Source: Candidatus Sumerlaeia bacterium (GTDB lineage Bacteria; Sumerlaeota; Sumerlaeia; JADFCW01). From it: DNA of 41,833 bases. The stretch's first letter is position 1, and the number at the start of each line of letters is the position of its first letter. Position numbers and translations under genes: made by a program. Where the stretch lies: positions 1-41,833 of the forward strand of contig JAOAGV010000029.1 in assembly GCA_026415575.1 (NCBI GenBank), read 5' to 3'. The notes under the pieces were generated by a model, which was not told where the DNA came from, did not search any database, and saw nothing but the letters and a program-made list of their open reading frames with translations. Positions 24,054-34,371 of the stretch are shown one piece after another.

Positions 24054-25389
24054 CGACCCGGGCAACCTACAGGCCCTTGAACTGGCCTTCGCCCGAAGCG
24101 ACTACCGGATCCTGACCGCCTCCAGCGCCTCGCAAGGAGTTGCCTTGCTGGACGAAGAATCCCCGGATGTGGTGGTTACCGATTTACGCATGGGCGATGC
24201 GCAAACCGCCGGTTTGGACGTTGTGCGCGCCGCAGTCAAGAAGCAGCCGGCCCCGCCCGTGATCATCCTCACGGCCTACGGCACCATCCCCTCGGCGGTC
24301 GAGGCACTGCAATTGGGCGCCTTTAACTATCTGACCAAGCCTATCAACCTTGCGGAGCTGCGCGTGCAGGTCGCGCGGGCGCTGGAGAAGCGCCGGCTCG
24401 AATTGGAAAACGAATCTCTCCGCGCCCAACTGGACCACAAGTTCGGTTTCGAGGGCATTGTCGGCGACTCTCCCCCCATGCGTGCGCTGTTTGAGCAGAT
24501 GCGGCGCGTGGCCCCGACGCGGGTTACGGTCTTGATTCTCGGCGAAAGCGGCGTGGGCAAAGAGTTGATTGCGCGCGCGCTGCACCAGAACAGCCCACGC
24601 CGCAACGGGCCGTTCGTCCCTGTTCATTGCGCCGCGCTGCCCGAAACACTGCTCGAAAGCGAGTTGTTTGGCCACGAGCGCGGCGCGTTCACCGGCGCCG
24701 TTGCGCGCAAACCGGGCCGCTTCGAACTGGCCGACGGCGGAACGCTCTTTCTCGATGAAATCGGCGAAATCCCGCTGTCCATGCAGGTGGCGCTGCTGCG
24801 GGTTCTCGAAACTCGCGAGTTCATGCGGGTCGGCGGTCAGCAGTCGGTTACAGTGGATGTGCGCCTGATTGCCGCCACCAATCGAGACCTCGAGCGCGCC
24901 GTAGCCGAGGGCCGCTTTCGCGAAGACCTCTACTATCGCCTCAACGTGGTGACACTGCGCGTCCCGCCGCTGCGCGAGCGTGCCAGCGATATTCCGCTTC
25001 TGGTTGGCCGTTTTCTCACCGATTTTGCGCGAGAGGCCGGACGCCCCGCGCCCAACGTGACACCGGCGGCGCTGGCGCGCCTGATGGCTTGGCCGTGGCC
25101 GGGCAACGTGCGCGAACTGCGCAATGTCGTCGAAAACGCTTTTCTCTTTTGCAAAAATAATGAAATCGGGGTCCGCGATCTCCCGCCGGCATTTCAAGAA
25201 AGCCCCGGTCGCGGAGAATGGCTCCTGCCCGTCGGTCCCGATACCCGCCTCGACGACGTCGAGAAGGAAGTCCTGCGCCAAACTCTCACTCTCTGTAACG
25301 GCAACATCACGCAGGCGGCCAAACGTCTCGGGATCAGCCGCCGCACCCTCCAGCGCAAGATCAAGGACCTTTCCTTGCCCGAAGGATAA
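24025..25389 (+). CDS. NtrC-family sigma-54-dependent response regulator
   Basis: 454 residues in three parts. The receiver domain (1-120) has acidic pocket D9-D11, phospho-acceptor D53 in VVVTDLRM and K105. The AAA+ domain (about 142-375) has Walker A GESGVGKE (173-180), the sigma-54 contact motif GAFTGA (220-225), Walker B LFLDEIGE and the arginine-rich LRERASDIP. The C-terminal Fis-type helix-turn-helix is [21 protein letters not shown]. It therefore activates sigma-54 promoters when phosphorylated. The start at 24025 lies inside the DUF502 gene (29-base overlap). No -24/-12 promoter was confidently recognised in the window, so its targets are unknown. Confidence 0.95.
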   Translation: MQPTLLLIDDDPGNLQALELAFARSDYRILTASSASQGVALLDEESPDVVVTDLRMGDAQTAGLDVVRAAVKKQPAPPVIILTAYGTIPSAVEALQLGAFNYLTKPINLAELRVQVARALEKRRLELENESLRAQLDHKFGFEGIVGDSPPMRALFEQMRRVAPTRVTVLILGESGVGKELIARALHQNSPRRNGPFVPVHCAALPETLLESELFGHERGAFTGAVARKPGRFELADGGTLFLDEIGEIPLSMQVALLRVLETREFMRVGGQQSVTVDVRLIAATNRDLERAVAEGRFREDLYYRLNVVTLRVPPLRERASDIPLLVGRFLTDFAREAGRPAPNVTPAALARLMAWPWPGNVRELRNVVENAFLFCKNNEIGVRDLPPAFQESPGRGEWLLPVGPDTRLDDVEKEVLRQTLTLCNGNITQAAKRLGISRRTLQRKIKDLSLPEG

Positions 25390-25544
25390 GCAAGGCTTGG
25401 CTCGTTAAGCACGCAATCAGGAAAATGAAATGCGAACCGGTCGGGGTGGAACCCAACCCTCCACGGCTTTAAAATATTCTGCGCAAAGGTGAGGCTTGCG
25501 CGCCGAAGTGAACAAATCGGGCTTTTGGCGGGATGGCTCTGCTC

Positions 25545-25970
25545 TCACTCGGCAGGAAAGGAACGTCGCCGCACGATGGGGAGAATCTCATCCAAATGCA
25601 GTGTGCGAAGAATCTCGGCAACATAAGGGGTGGGGTTTGCCAGAACCAACCGGCTGCCTGCCTGATTGATTTTTCGAGCCCACCCAAGAAGCTGGCTCAA
25701 CGCGTCGCTGTCCGCGTAAGGGATGCCGCTCATTTCCAGCTCGATCAGGCTGCCGCGCTCGAGGGGAAACAACCGCCCCAGCGCTTCATCGAGCAGCGGC
25801 GAATTGTCCGCGACAAATTCGTTGGTGAGATGAACGACTATCTCGGATTTGGATTTTCGTTCGACACGAACCTCCAAATCCCGAATCCGCCCCAGCCGCC
25901 GTTCCTCTCCCGGCGGGGCTTCAACCGTCCAGCGCCGGTCGGTTTGACTCTTGTTGTGAATATGGGTCAT
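25545..25970 (-). CDS. STAS-domain (anti-anti-sigma factor-like) protein
   Basis: About 141 residues. A polar, basic N-terminal region (~45 residues) precedes a STAS fold: SEIVVHLTNEFVADNSPLLDEALGRLF, LIELEMSGIPYADSDALSQLLGWARKINQAG, SRLVLANPTPYVAEILRTLHLDEILPI. The Ser in ADSDAL is where SpoIIAA-type proteins carry the phosphorylatable Ser of DSSG, but the following residues differ. No anti-sigma kinase or phosphatase gene is nearby, so the partner is unknown. It begins 14 bases after the rpmB stop, implying co-transcription with ribosomal protein L28. The ATG at 25970 has no strong ribosome site. Confidence 0.78.
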   Translation of the reverse strand: MTHIHNKSQTDRRWTVEAPPGEERRLGRIRDLEVRVERKSKSEIVVHLTNEFVADNSPLLDEALGRLFPLERGSLIELEMSGIPYADSDALSQLLGWARKINQAGSRLVLANPTPYVAEILRTLHLDEILPIVRRRSFPAE

Positions 25971-25984
25971 GGCTGCGGGCGGGA

Positions 25985-26173
25985 TCAGACCGCCTTGACG
26001 ACCTTGCCCGCCTTGATGCAGGATGTGCACACATATTGCCGGCGAACGGTTTTTCCCACCTGCACGCGCAAACGCTGCAGGTTCGGCTCAAAGGTCCGTT
26101 TCGTCCGATTGTTGGCGTGGCTCACCCGGTTGCCCACGCCGCGCTGCTTTCCGCATATTGCACACTTCGCCAT
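25985..26173 (-). CDS. rpmB: 50S ribosomal protein L28
   Basis: 62 residues, full length for the short zinc-binding form. It starts MAKCAICGK and contains [20 protein letters not shown] and [11 protein letters not shown]; the two CxxC pairs make a four-cysteine zinc site. GGAG lies 8 bases upstream of the ATG. A promoter-like TTGACA-N17-AAAAAT (26217-26245) faces the gene. The downstream gene encodes a STAS protein. Confidence 0.96.
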   Translation of the reverse strand: MAKCAICGKQRGVGNRVSHANNRTKRTFEPNLQRLRVQVGKTVRRQYVCTSCIKAGKVVKAV

Positions 26174-26216
26174 AATTTTTGCTCCATCGCTGTTGCTTTT
26201 CCATCAAAGAAGCTGG

Positions 26217-26245
26217 ATTTTTTTAAGCCGCACGCCCTGTGTCAA
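26217..26245 (-). promoter_or_regulatory. Sigma-70-like promoter for rpmB
   Basis: On the minus strand a perfect TTGACA (26245-26240) is followed after 17 bases by AAAAAT (26222-26217), 44 bases before the rpmB ATG. A 7-base repeat array (26247-26281) ends one base upstream of the -35 box. Confidence 0.55.
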
Positions 26246-26246
26246 T

Positions 26247-26281
26247 AGGATTTTGGGTTTTCCATTTTGGATTTTGCATTG
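26247..26281 (-). repeat. 7-base tandem array (AAATCCA type) beside the rpmB promoter
   Basis: Five units on the minus strand: CAATGCA, AAATCCA, AAATGGA, AAACCCA, AAATCCT. It sits between the divergent rpmB and sulfatase genes and touches the rpmB -35 region. Confidence 0.85.
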
Positions 26282-26426
26282 AGAGATGGGCCACCTTTCG
26301 TCTTTCTTACGTTGGGAATTTTCAACTATGCGTCGCCGAAGCGGTTGACAGGACACATCTTTTCATTCAGGTTGCCGCCGTAGTTATGCCAACAAGGCCA
26401 CCCGTTTATCGTTCAGGAGACCGAAA

Positions 26427-27923
26427 ATGAAACGACGCGCATTTCTGAAAACAACCACCGTCGGAGCAACAGCGTTGGGCTTGCATCAGTGCCTGCCGGC
26501 GGCTTTTGGCAAGTCTGCTTCGACCCAATCCGCCGGCGCGCAATCGCGCCCCGCCCGCCCCAACATCATCCTCATTCTGGCCGACGACCTCGGCTGGGGC
26601 AGCGTGGGCTGCTATGGCGCCGACCCCAAAATTGTCCGCACGCCGCACATTGACCGTCTGGCCAGGGAAGGCGTGCGTTTCACCGATGCCAATACGCCCT
26701 CGTCCGTTTGTTCGCCCACGCGCTACGGACTTCTGACGGGCCGTTATTGCTGGCGCACGTCGTTGAAATATGAGGTACTCGGCGTCATGGCGCCTCTGCA
26801 TATCGAGCCGACGCGGCCCACGGTCGCTTCTCTGCTCAAGTCGCTCGGCTATCGCACGGCTATTGTCGGCAAGTGGCATCTGGGCTATCAGTCGGACAAG
26901 ACCGACTACACCAAGCCGTTGCGTCCCGGCGCCCAAGACGTGGGCTTCGACTATCAGTTCGCAGTGCCGTCGAATCACGGCGACGTGACGGGCGTGTTTG
27001 TCGAGGGCGACCGTGTCTTCGGTCTTCGGTCATCAACGCTGACTCCAAAGACATACAAAAACTTTCGCGGGGCCAACCAGCTGGGCCTCGATGCCCCGCA
27101 GCGCGTGGACGACGAAGTAATGCCGACGCTGACGCAGAAGGCCGTGGACTGGATCAAGCAACAGGAACCCGGAACACCGTTCTTCCTCTATTATTGCCCC
27201 GTGGCCGTTCACAATCCCGTCACACCGTCGGCGCAGACGCGCAAGACCAGCGGGGCCGGCCCCTATGGCGATTGGATTCACGAGTTGGACGCTTCGGTCG
27301 GCGCCGTGCTGGCTGCCCTTGATGAAAAGGGCTTGGCCGACAATACGCTGGTGGTGTTCACAGCGGACAACGGCGGCGAGTTCTTCGGCGAAGAACAGCG
27401 CATCGCACGGGAAGCGGGCCTCCAAGCAATGGGGCCGTTCAAGGGCGACAAGCACACGGTCTGGGAGGGCGGTTTCCGCGTGCCGTATATCGTCCGGTGG
27501 CCGGGCCACGCGCCAGCCGGTGCCACCTGCGACGCGATGATCAGCCTTGTGGACACCTTCGCCACGGTTGCGGCGCTCGTTGGCGTGCCGATGCCGCCGG
27601 CAACGGAGGCCGCCGAGGACAGCTTCAATGTCCTGCCGGCATGGCTGGGCGAAAAACCCGCCGCGCCGCTCCGGCCCCACATGATTGTTCACAGCGCCGA
27701 CGGGGTCTTTGCTATTCGCAAAGGGCCTTGGAAATGGATCGAAGGCAAACCCGCCAAGCCCAAACCGCCGGCTGCGCGCAAGGACGAGTTCCATCCACAG
27801 TTGTACAACCTTGCCAACGATATTGGTGAAACTAAGGATGTCCAAAAAGACAATCCGGATGTTGCGGCCGAGCTAAGCGCACTTCTGGAGCGCTGTCGCA
27901 CCCAGCCGAACACGCGGCCCTAA
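26427..27923 (+). CDS. Exported arylsulfatase-type sulfatase
   Basis: 498 residues. The N-terminus KRRAFLKTTTVGATALGL is a classic Tat signal. The mature enzyme opens with RPNIILILADDLGWG, where the two Asp bind calcium, and has the sulfatase signature SSVCSPTRYGLLTGRY, with C95 in CxPxR to be converted to formylglycine. Further motifs are IVGKWHLGY and VVFTADNGGEFFGEEQ. It hydrolyses sulfate esters, probably of sulfated polysaccharides outside the cytoplasm. AGGAG lies 7 bases upstream of the ATG. No maturation enzyme (anaerobic rSAM or FGE) is in the window. A POT transporter follows after a short gap. Confidence 0.94.
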   Translation: MKRRAFLKTTTVGATALGLHQCLPAAFGKSASTQSAGAQSRPARPNIILILADDLGWGSVGCYGADPKIVRTPHIDRLAREGVRFTDANTPSSVCSPTRYGLLTGRYCWRTSLKYEVLGVMAPLHIEPTRPTVASLLKSLGYRTAIVGKWHLGYQSDKTDYTKPLRPGAQDVGFDYQFAVPSNHGDVTGVFVEGDRVFGLRSSTLTPKTYKNFRGANQLGLDAPQRVDDEVMPTLTQKAVDWIKQQEPGTPFFLYYCPVAVHNPVTPSAQTRKTSGAGPYGDWIHELDASVGAVLAALDEKGLADNTLVVFTADNGGEFFGEEQRIAREAGLQAMGPFKGDKHTVWEGGFRVPYIVRWPGHAPAGATCDAMISLVDTFATVAALVGVPMPPATEAAEDSFNVLPAWLGEKPAAPLRPHMIVHSADGVFAIRKGPWKWIEGKPAKPKPPAARKDEFHPQLYNLANDIGETKDVQKDNPDVAAELSALLERCRTQPNTRP

Positions 27924-27986
27924 GGCCGCCGGAAAGTGACCCGATACGCCAAGGCCCAAACCCAAATCACCGCGCGAGAAACGTCC

Positions 27987-29555
<1,569 letters not shown>

Positions 29556-29647
29556 GCGGGTAAGGATCGCAATGTCTGATGGAGATAAGGGCTCTCCACC
29601 GGACTCACGGGATTTGCAAGTGCTGATGGATTTATGAAGAGTTGCCG

Positions 29648-29675
29648 CGAGCCTGAGACAGGCTCGGCTTTTTTT
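29648..29675 (+). terminator. Rho-independent terminator after the POT transporter
   Basis: Stem CGAGCCTG (29648-29655) pairs with CAGGCTCG (29659-29666) around an AGA loop, followed by GC and seven T (29669-29675). It lies about 90 bases after the transporter stop. Confidence 0.88.
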
Positions 29676-29713
29676 AAATCCTGCCCCAGCAAGGGAAAAA
29701 ACCGGAAATGATC

Positions 29714-29741
29714 GTGAAAATGTTCAATTTTGAACTATTAT
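29714..29741 (+). promoter_or_regulatory. Candidate promoter with embedded inverted repeat
   Basis: GTGAAA (29714-29719), 16 bases, TATTAT (29736-29741). The spacer contains the perfect inverted repeat GTTCAA-TT-TTGAAC (29722-29735), which ends at the -10 box, a usual place for an operator. It faces the secreted-protein gene at 29867. Confidence 0.35.
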
Positions 29742-29866
29742 TGAGAGTTATAGTGCATTTTTGCTGCCCTGCCTCGATTTTCTCCAATTTTGGGCTGTTT
29801 TTTGCGGGTCTTGTTTTTGCTTTACTACCTTCCGTGCGGTAAAACATTCCAAATGGAGGTGGGAAA

Positions 29867-31096
29867 ATGAAAAAACTGCATGCAAGACACGGGGCAATTT
29901 TGGCGGCACTAATTGCACTGCCGCTGGTTGTCGCGGCCCAACCGCCCGGCCGCGGCGGTATGGGGCCAAAAGGCGGTCCGCGCGGGTTTGGGCCGCGGGA
30001 AGGCCGCCCAGTCGCTCCTTGGGTGGGCGAGCGGGGAGAACAGCCCCAGTTTAGGCGCGAAGCACCGCCTGCCGACGCGCCGGAGCGCGAGCAGATGCGG
30101 CGCGTGGCTGAGCAAACGCGCAAAGAGTCTGCAGAAATTGCAGAGCGTCTGCAAAAACTGCACGCCGAACTTCGCGACCTTATGGCCGAAAAGGAAATCA
30201 ATGAAGATCGCGTCATGCGTGTAGCCGAGGAAATCGGCAAACTGGAAACCGAGGCCCACAAAGCCCGTTTGCGCTCGGCAATTCAAGCCATTCGAGCCGC
30301 CGGCCCGGAGCGCGGTCCGGCCGTTTCCCGTGCATTGGCTGAGCGCGCCCGCGGGCGCGGCCCGATGATGGCTCCCGGCGCAGGAATGCGACCCGGCTGG
30401 GGACGTGGCCCTGCTCTTGGCCCCATGCGAGGCGGAATGCCCGGACGCGGGCGCGGCCCAATGATGGCTCCCGGTGCAGGAATGCGAATGCGGGCCGGCT
30501 GGGGACGCGGCCCTCTGGCAGGAGAAATCAAAGAACGTCTGCACCAGCGACTCGGCCGGGCGTGGGATTGGGGCGCGCGGCCGGGACCGGTTCCCAAGGG
30601 TCGCCCTGAGGCCGCACCGCCCGGCCCGATGGACCGCCCGGGGTTGGCCCGCAAAGGCCAGCCCGACCGGCCGGTGCCGCCGGCGGAGCGCGCAGCTATT
30701 GAGCGCCGCGATGTTGAACGCCGGTTGATGGAACGCCGCGAGGCCGAGCGCCGCGAGGCCGAGCGCGGTGAAGCGGTTCGCCCGGGTCCGCCCCCGCGTG
30801 AGGGCGAAAGGCGGCCTCCGGCTCCCCCCGCCGTGCGCGAGGGCGACCGTGGCCCGCGCGGCCCGGAAGGTGCTCCGCGAGACCCCGCCGTCCGCGAGGG
30901 CGACCGCGGCCCGCGCGGTCCGCGCGACCCCGAAGCGCGAGGCCAAGGGCCTGCAATGATGCGGCAACGCCGTCAAGGTGGCGATACCGGCCAGCCTGCT
31001 CCCGAAGCCCGTCCGGCGCCGCCGCGCGGTCCCCGCGAGGGCGATGCCCCGCAACCCGACCGTCCGGCACCCGCACCGAAAAGGACCGACGGCTGA
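29867..31096 (+). CDS. Secreted Gly/Pro/Arg-rich repeat protein with Spy/CpxP-like helical segment
   Basis: 409 residues. A signal peptide (cleavage probably after VVAA, residue 24) precedes a Gly/Arg/Pro-rich region. An amphipathic helical segment (~72-145, with AERLQKLHAELRDLMAEKE) resembles the periplasmic heavy-metal-sensor/Spy family (PF13801 type). The rest is disordered: two near-identical RGRGPMMAPGAGMR blocks (162-175, 194-207), an ERREAERREAERGEA stretch (~289-303), and a duplicated PAVREGDRGPRGP block. The overall charge is strongly mixed. GGAGG lies 7 bases before the ATG. It may be a periplasmic chaperone-like or envelope-bound polyelectrolyte; the function is not established. 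It ends before a strong bidirectional terminator. Confidence 0.8.
   Translation: MKKLHARHGAILAALIALPLVVAAQPPGRGGMGPKGGPRGFGPREGRPVAPWVGERGEQPQFRREAPPADAPEREQMRRVAEQTRKESAEIAERLQKLHAELRDLMAEKEINEDRVMRVAEEIGKLETEAHKARLRSAIQAIRAAGPERGPAVSRALAERARGRGPMMAPGAGMRPGWGRGPALGPMRGGMPGRGRGPMMAPGAGMRMRAGWGRGPLAGEIKERLHQRLGRAWDWGARPGPVPKGRPEAAPPGPMDRPGLARKGQPDRPVPPAERAAIERRDVERRLMERREAERREAERGEAVRPGPPPREGERRPPAPPAVREGDRGPRGPEGAPRDPAVREGDRGPRGPRDPEARGQGPAMMRQRRQGGDTGQPAPEARPAPPRGPREGDAPQPDRPAPAPKRTDG
30350..30487 (+). repeat. Direct repeat pair (42 bases each) within the secreted repeat protein
   Basis: 30350-30391 and 30446-30487 encode the same 14 residues and differ at only a couple of third positions, so this is a recent in-frame duplication with a 96-base period. 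Confidence 0.8.
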
Positions 31097-31156
31097 AACC
31101 GACATTTCCCCGCTACTGCGGTTTCGCAGCGGGGAGTGAATCTACCTGAAAACTGC

Positions 31157-31190
31157 GGCCGGTGCACACCACATGTGCACCGGCCTTTTT
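31157..31190 (+). terminator. Strong, probably bidirectional intrinsic terminator
   Basis: A perfect 12-base-pair stem, GGCCGGTGCACA (31157-31168) with TGTGCACCGGCC (31174-31185), loop of five, then five T. On the other strand the stem is followed by GCAGTTTT, so it can also end the convergent rhomboid/rnr transcript. A second hairpin, CCCCG..CTGCG-GTTT-CGCAGCGGGG (31108-31134), lies just upstream without a T-run. Confidence 0.9.
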
Positions 31191-31212
31191 CCTTGCTCCC
31201 CTTAACCGTTCT

Positions 31213-31959
31213 CTATTTCCATCTTTTCCCAAACGGCAACACGCGCTCATTGAACCACCATGCGTCGGGAAACACCTGCGCAAGCCGTATCCACAAATAC
31301 CCAAATCCCAAGCCGGCCAGATGTGTCAGATGCGAGACAGTTACGTTTCCGCTCCCGAGCAGCGAGTAAAAGGTGAACAGTCCGAGCAAGATGACAAACA
31401 CGCGCGCGGGAATTGGCACGACAAAATACAGAAGCACTTTTTCATACGGGAAATACATGGCAAACGCCAGAAGCACGGCGAACACCGCCCCCGACGCGCC
31501 GAACATGACATAGCTGGAGCGGTAGAAAAATGGCGCCAGCATGCCGTGCAGGGCACCGGCGGCAAATCCGGTCAGCAGATAATACTTCACGAAGATCGTC
31601 GTACCCCAGCGCGACTCCAGCGGCGGTCCGAAAAACCACAGCGACAGCATGTTCATCACCAGATGCCATATGCTCAGGTGCACAAACATATACGTAAAAA
31701 ACTGCGGAATGCACAGCGCGTTGAGCCGCAACGACAGATCGCCGTTCGCCGATTCCCGCAATTGCGCAATGGGATTCTGCGCCACCCACTTCAGCGCAAG
31801 GTCTTCGTTGAGCGGCGTGAACAGAATTTTGATCGCCAGAAACACCAATACATTCGTGAGCAGAATCCACTTCACGCCCCGCGTCAGATAGCGGTCCAAC
31901 CCCGCGTTGACCTCCCGCAAGTATTCCCGAATTGTCGGGCCGCGCGACCACCCTCGCAT
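31213..31959 (-). CDS. Rhomboid-family intramembrane serine protease
   Basis: 248 residues with about six membrane helices. Catalytic Ser is S156 in MFGASGAVFAV (GxSG), and the catalytic His is probably H213 in SHLTHLAGLGFGYL. The helix-2 motif WHLVMNMLSLWFFG (HxxxN type) and the L1 loop E-x-R-W-G (LESRWGT) are also present. It cleaves membrane helices of unknown substrates. It starts 14 bases after the rnr stop, so the two are co-transcribed. It ends next to the bidirectional terminator at 31157-31190. Confidence 0.93.
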   Translation of the reverse strand: MRGWSRGPTIREYLREVNAGLDRYLTRGVKWILLTNVLVFLAIKILFTPLNEDLALKWVAQNPIAQLRESANGDLSLRLNALCIPQFFTYMFVHLSIWHLVMNMLSLWFFGPPLESRWGTTIFVKYYLLTGFAAGALHGMLAPFFYRSSYVMFGASGAVFAVLLAFAMYFPYEKVLLYFVVPIPARVFVILLGLFTFYSLLGSGNVTVSHLTHLAGLGFGYLWIRLAQVFPDAWWFNERVLPFGKRWK

Positions 31960-31973
31960 GGCTTACACCCCTG

Positions 31974-34181
31974 TTATCTGCGTCTTCGTCTGCGGAACAT
32001 GCGGCGCCGGCTTCGTCCGCCGCCTTCCGGTGTTTCACCGACCAAGTCCTCGGGGACAAGGTCCATCTGCAAATTGATCAGGTCCACACGCGTGACGACG
32101 ACCTTCACCTTGTCGCCGAAGCGAAACCGCCGGCCTGTGGCTTCACCGACCAACGCCAGCTCTTCTTCCTGCAACGTGTAGTAGTCGTCGCGCAAATCGC
32201 GCACGTGCACAAGCCCTTCCACGGGATAGGCCGCCAGTTCAACAAAAAATCCAAACGACACCACGCCCGAAATGTAGCCCTCGAATTCCTCGCCGATGAA
32301 CTGTTTCATATATTCAAGCGACTTGACCCGGATGACATCGCGTTCGATTTCATCCGCCCGCTCCTCGCGCTCCGAGCAGTGACGTCCCACGTCATCGAAT
32401 GTCTCGCGCCAGTGCGCTACCCTTTCTGCCGCAGCCCGCCCGCCGTCCAGCCACGCGCCTAATACGCGATGCACCACAAGGTCCGGATAGCGACGGATCG
32501 GCGACGTGAAATGGCAGTAGCACGGACTGGCCAGCCCGTAGTGGCCAACGTTTTTCGGCGAATACACGGCGCGCATCATCGCCCGCAAGATCAGCGTGTG
32601 CAGCAAGGGGCTGGTTTCCCGTCGGCTGATGCTGTCCAGCACCTGCTGAAGCGCCTTCTGGGAGATCGGACCATCGCCGGCCGGCAAACGGATTCCCGCC
32701 GCCTTCAAAAACGGCCGCAACCGCTCCAGCTTCTCCGGATTCGGCGGCTCATGGACTCGATACAACGCAGGCAACTCGCACCGGGCGAGATGACGCGCCA
32801 CGATTTCATTCGCAAGGACCATGAACTGCTCGATCAACCGGTGGCTTTCCCAGCGATCGGCGCGTCGCACCTCGACGACACGGTTGGCCGTGTCCAACAC
32901 CACCTCCGGTTCGGGAATATCGAGGTCCAGCGCACCCTGCCGCCGCCGCGCTTCCGCCAGTGTGGCTGCCAGTTCGCGCATCCGCAGCAGCATGTCATGC
33001 GCATCGGCAAAACCCGCTGTCCGCTCTGTCGGCGCACCGTCGAACAAATCCTGCACCTGCCGGTAGGTCAGCCGGTGCCGCGAACGAATGACCGAGCGGC
33101 ATATTTCGTAATCCATTACGTTCCCGCGCCGGTCCAGCGTCGCAAGAACGGAAAAGGTCAGCCGGTCCTCGCGCGGCCGCAGACTGCACAACTCGTTAGA
33201 GAGCCGCTCCGGCAGCATCGGAATCACACGGTCCACCGGATAAATGCTGGTCGCCCGCTCCAGCGCCTCGCGGTCTATGGGCCCGCCCTCCGGCACATAG
33301 TGCGACACGTCGGCGATATGTACCCCCAACCGTACTTGTCCGGTTTTGAGGGTTTCCAGCGAGACCGCATCGTCGAAATCCTTCGCCCGCTCCGGATCAA
33401 TGGTCACCGTCAGCAGGTCGCGCAAATCACGCCGACCGGCCAATGCGGCCGCGTCTATCTTTGCCGGAATTGACGCCGCCTCGCGCTCAACCGCCTCGGG
33501 GAAATCGGGCACCACGCCGTGATCGCGCACAATCAACAACACATCCAGACCGGGTTCGCCGTCCGACCCCAGCACGTCCTCGATTTGCCCGTGCAGGGGG
33601 TCGGGCCACGCCGTCCATTCGGTGATCCGAACCACGACCCACTGGTCGTCTCGGAGCGATTCGCGGGGCGGGCAATGCGACACGAGGATATTTCGGTCAA
33701 TCCGGGCCTCGCGCGGCAGGACGATGCCCCCTTTTCGCTGGCGCAAAAACCGCCCGACCAAACAGGGCGAGCGCCGCTCAATCACCCGCACCACGTAGCC
33801 CTCGCGCCGGCCGAGCGCTTCGCGGATGACATGCACTTCCACGCGGTCGCCATGCACGGCGGTGCCCATGTTCTGCCGCGAGATCATGACGTCGCCGGGC
33901 GCGCCTTCCTCGAATTCGTCCGGCACAGGCTCCGGCGCCACATATCCAACGCCCTTGAGTGTGACCGACAGAATCCCCGTAACATTGCCCTGCGCCGATT
34001 CCACGCCATAATGCTGATTGCGGTAGGCGCGAATCCGCCCTTCCCAGACCAGCGAGGTCAAAATCCGTCGCACCGTTGCGCGTTGGGCGCTTGGTCCGCC
34101 CACGCGGGTACAAATCTCCCGGAGCGAAAACGACCGCCCCGGATGGCTTTCCAGCAAACGGAGAATCTCATCGCGCATCAT
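31974..34181 (-). CDS. rnr: Ribonuclease R
   Basis: 735 residues. An N-terminal winged helix (~1-60, LRLLESHPGRSFSLREICTRV) precedes cold-shock domains (~65-235). The RNB catalytic domain has the metal-binding motif TIDPERAKDFDDAVSLE (Asp at 262, 268, 270, 271), HIADVSHYVPEGGPID and HFTSPIRRYPDLVVHR. An S1 domain (~640-715, GYISGVVSFGFFVEL) is followed by an Arg-rich tail. It degrades structured RNA 3' to 5'. The start is one of a tandem ATGATG (34181/34178) after AAGGA; the longer frame to 34283 lacks homology. The rhomboid gene follows. Confidence 0.96.
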   Translation of the reverse strand: MMRDEILRLLESHPGRSFSLREICTRVGGPSAQRATVRRILTSLVWEGRIRAYRNQHYGVESAQGNVTGILSVTLKGVGYVAPEPVPDEFEEGAPGDVMISRQNMGTAVHGDRVEVHVIREALGRREGYVVRVIERRSPCLVGRFLRQRKGGIVLPREARIDRNILVSHCPPRESLRDDQWVVVRITEWTAWPDPLHGQIEDVLGSDGEPGLDVLLIVRDHGVVPDFPEAVEREAASIPAKIDAAALAGRRDLRDLLTVTIDPERAKDFDDAVSLETLKTGQVRLGVHIADVSHYVPEGGPIDREALERATSIYPVDRVIPMLPERLSNELCSLRPREDRLTFSVLATLDRRGNVMDYEICRSVIRSRHRLTYRQVQDLFDGAPTERTAGFADAHDMLLRMRELAATLAEARRRQGALDLDIPEPEVVLDTANRVVEVRRADRWESHRLIEQFMVLANEIVARHLARCELPALYRVHEPPNPEKLERLRPFLKAAGIRLPAGDGPISQKALQQVLDSISRRETSPLLHTLILRAMMRAVYSPKNVGHYGLASPCYCHFTSPIRRYPDLVVHRVLGAWLDGGRAAAERVAHWRETFDDVGRHCSEREERADEIERDVIRVKSLEYMKQFIGEEFEGYISGVVSFGFFVELAAYPVEGLVHVRDLRDDYYTLQEEELALVGEATGRRFRFGDKVKVVVTRVDLINLQMDLVPEDLVGETPEGGGRSRRRMFRRRRRR

Positions 34182-34371
34182 ATTTTCCTTGCAAATGCGG
34201 CATCTTTCGACAGAAAAAACCTTTCTTGCATCGCACGGACGGTTGACGGTTTCAACTGCTTCGTTCTCCGGTGCAAGGAGCAACCACAGGAAGTCCCCAC
34301 AATCGGCTTGATTTCCGTTCTCCGCCGCGGCTAATCAAGTTCGTTGTTCAAGGAGCGACAAAGCGGACATT

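Larger units (their letters stand above)
29556..29866. other. Intergenic region downstream of the POT transporter (311 bases)
   Basis: It holds the transporter's intrinsic terminator (29648-29675) and, after it, an AT-rich stretch with a candidate promoter and a perfect inverted repeat (29714-29741) leading to the secreted-protein gene at 29867. No coding frame is supported. Confidence 0.5.

Noticed and set aside
24184-25281. A 365-codon minus-strand frame opposite the NtrC-type gene
   Set aside because: Shadow of a strongly conserved AAA+ gene; no domain or ribosome site.
25446-25462. GTGGA/TCCAC hairpin between the NtrC-type gene and the STAS gene as a terminator
   Set aside because: The stem is only five pairs with a nine-base loop and no T-run directly after it.
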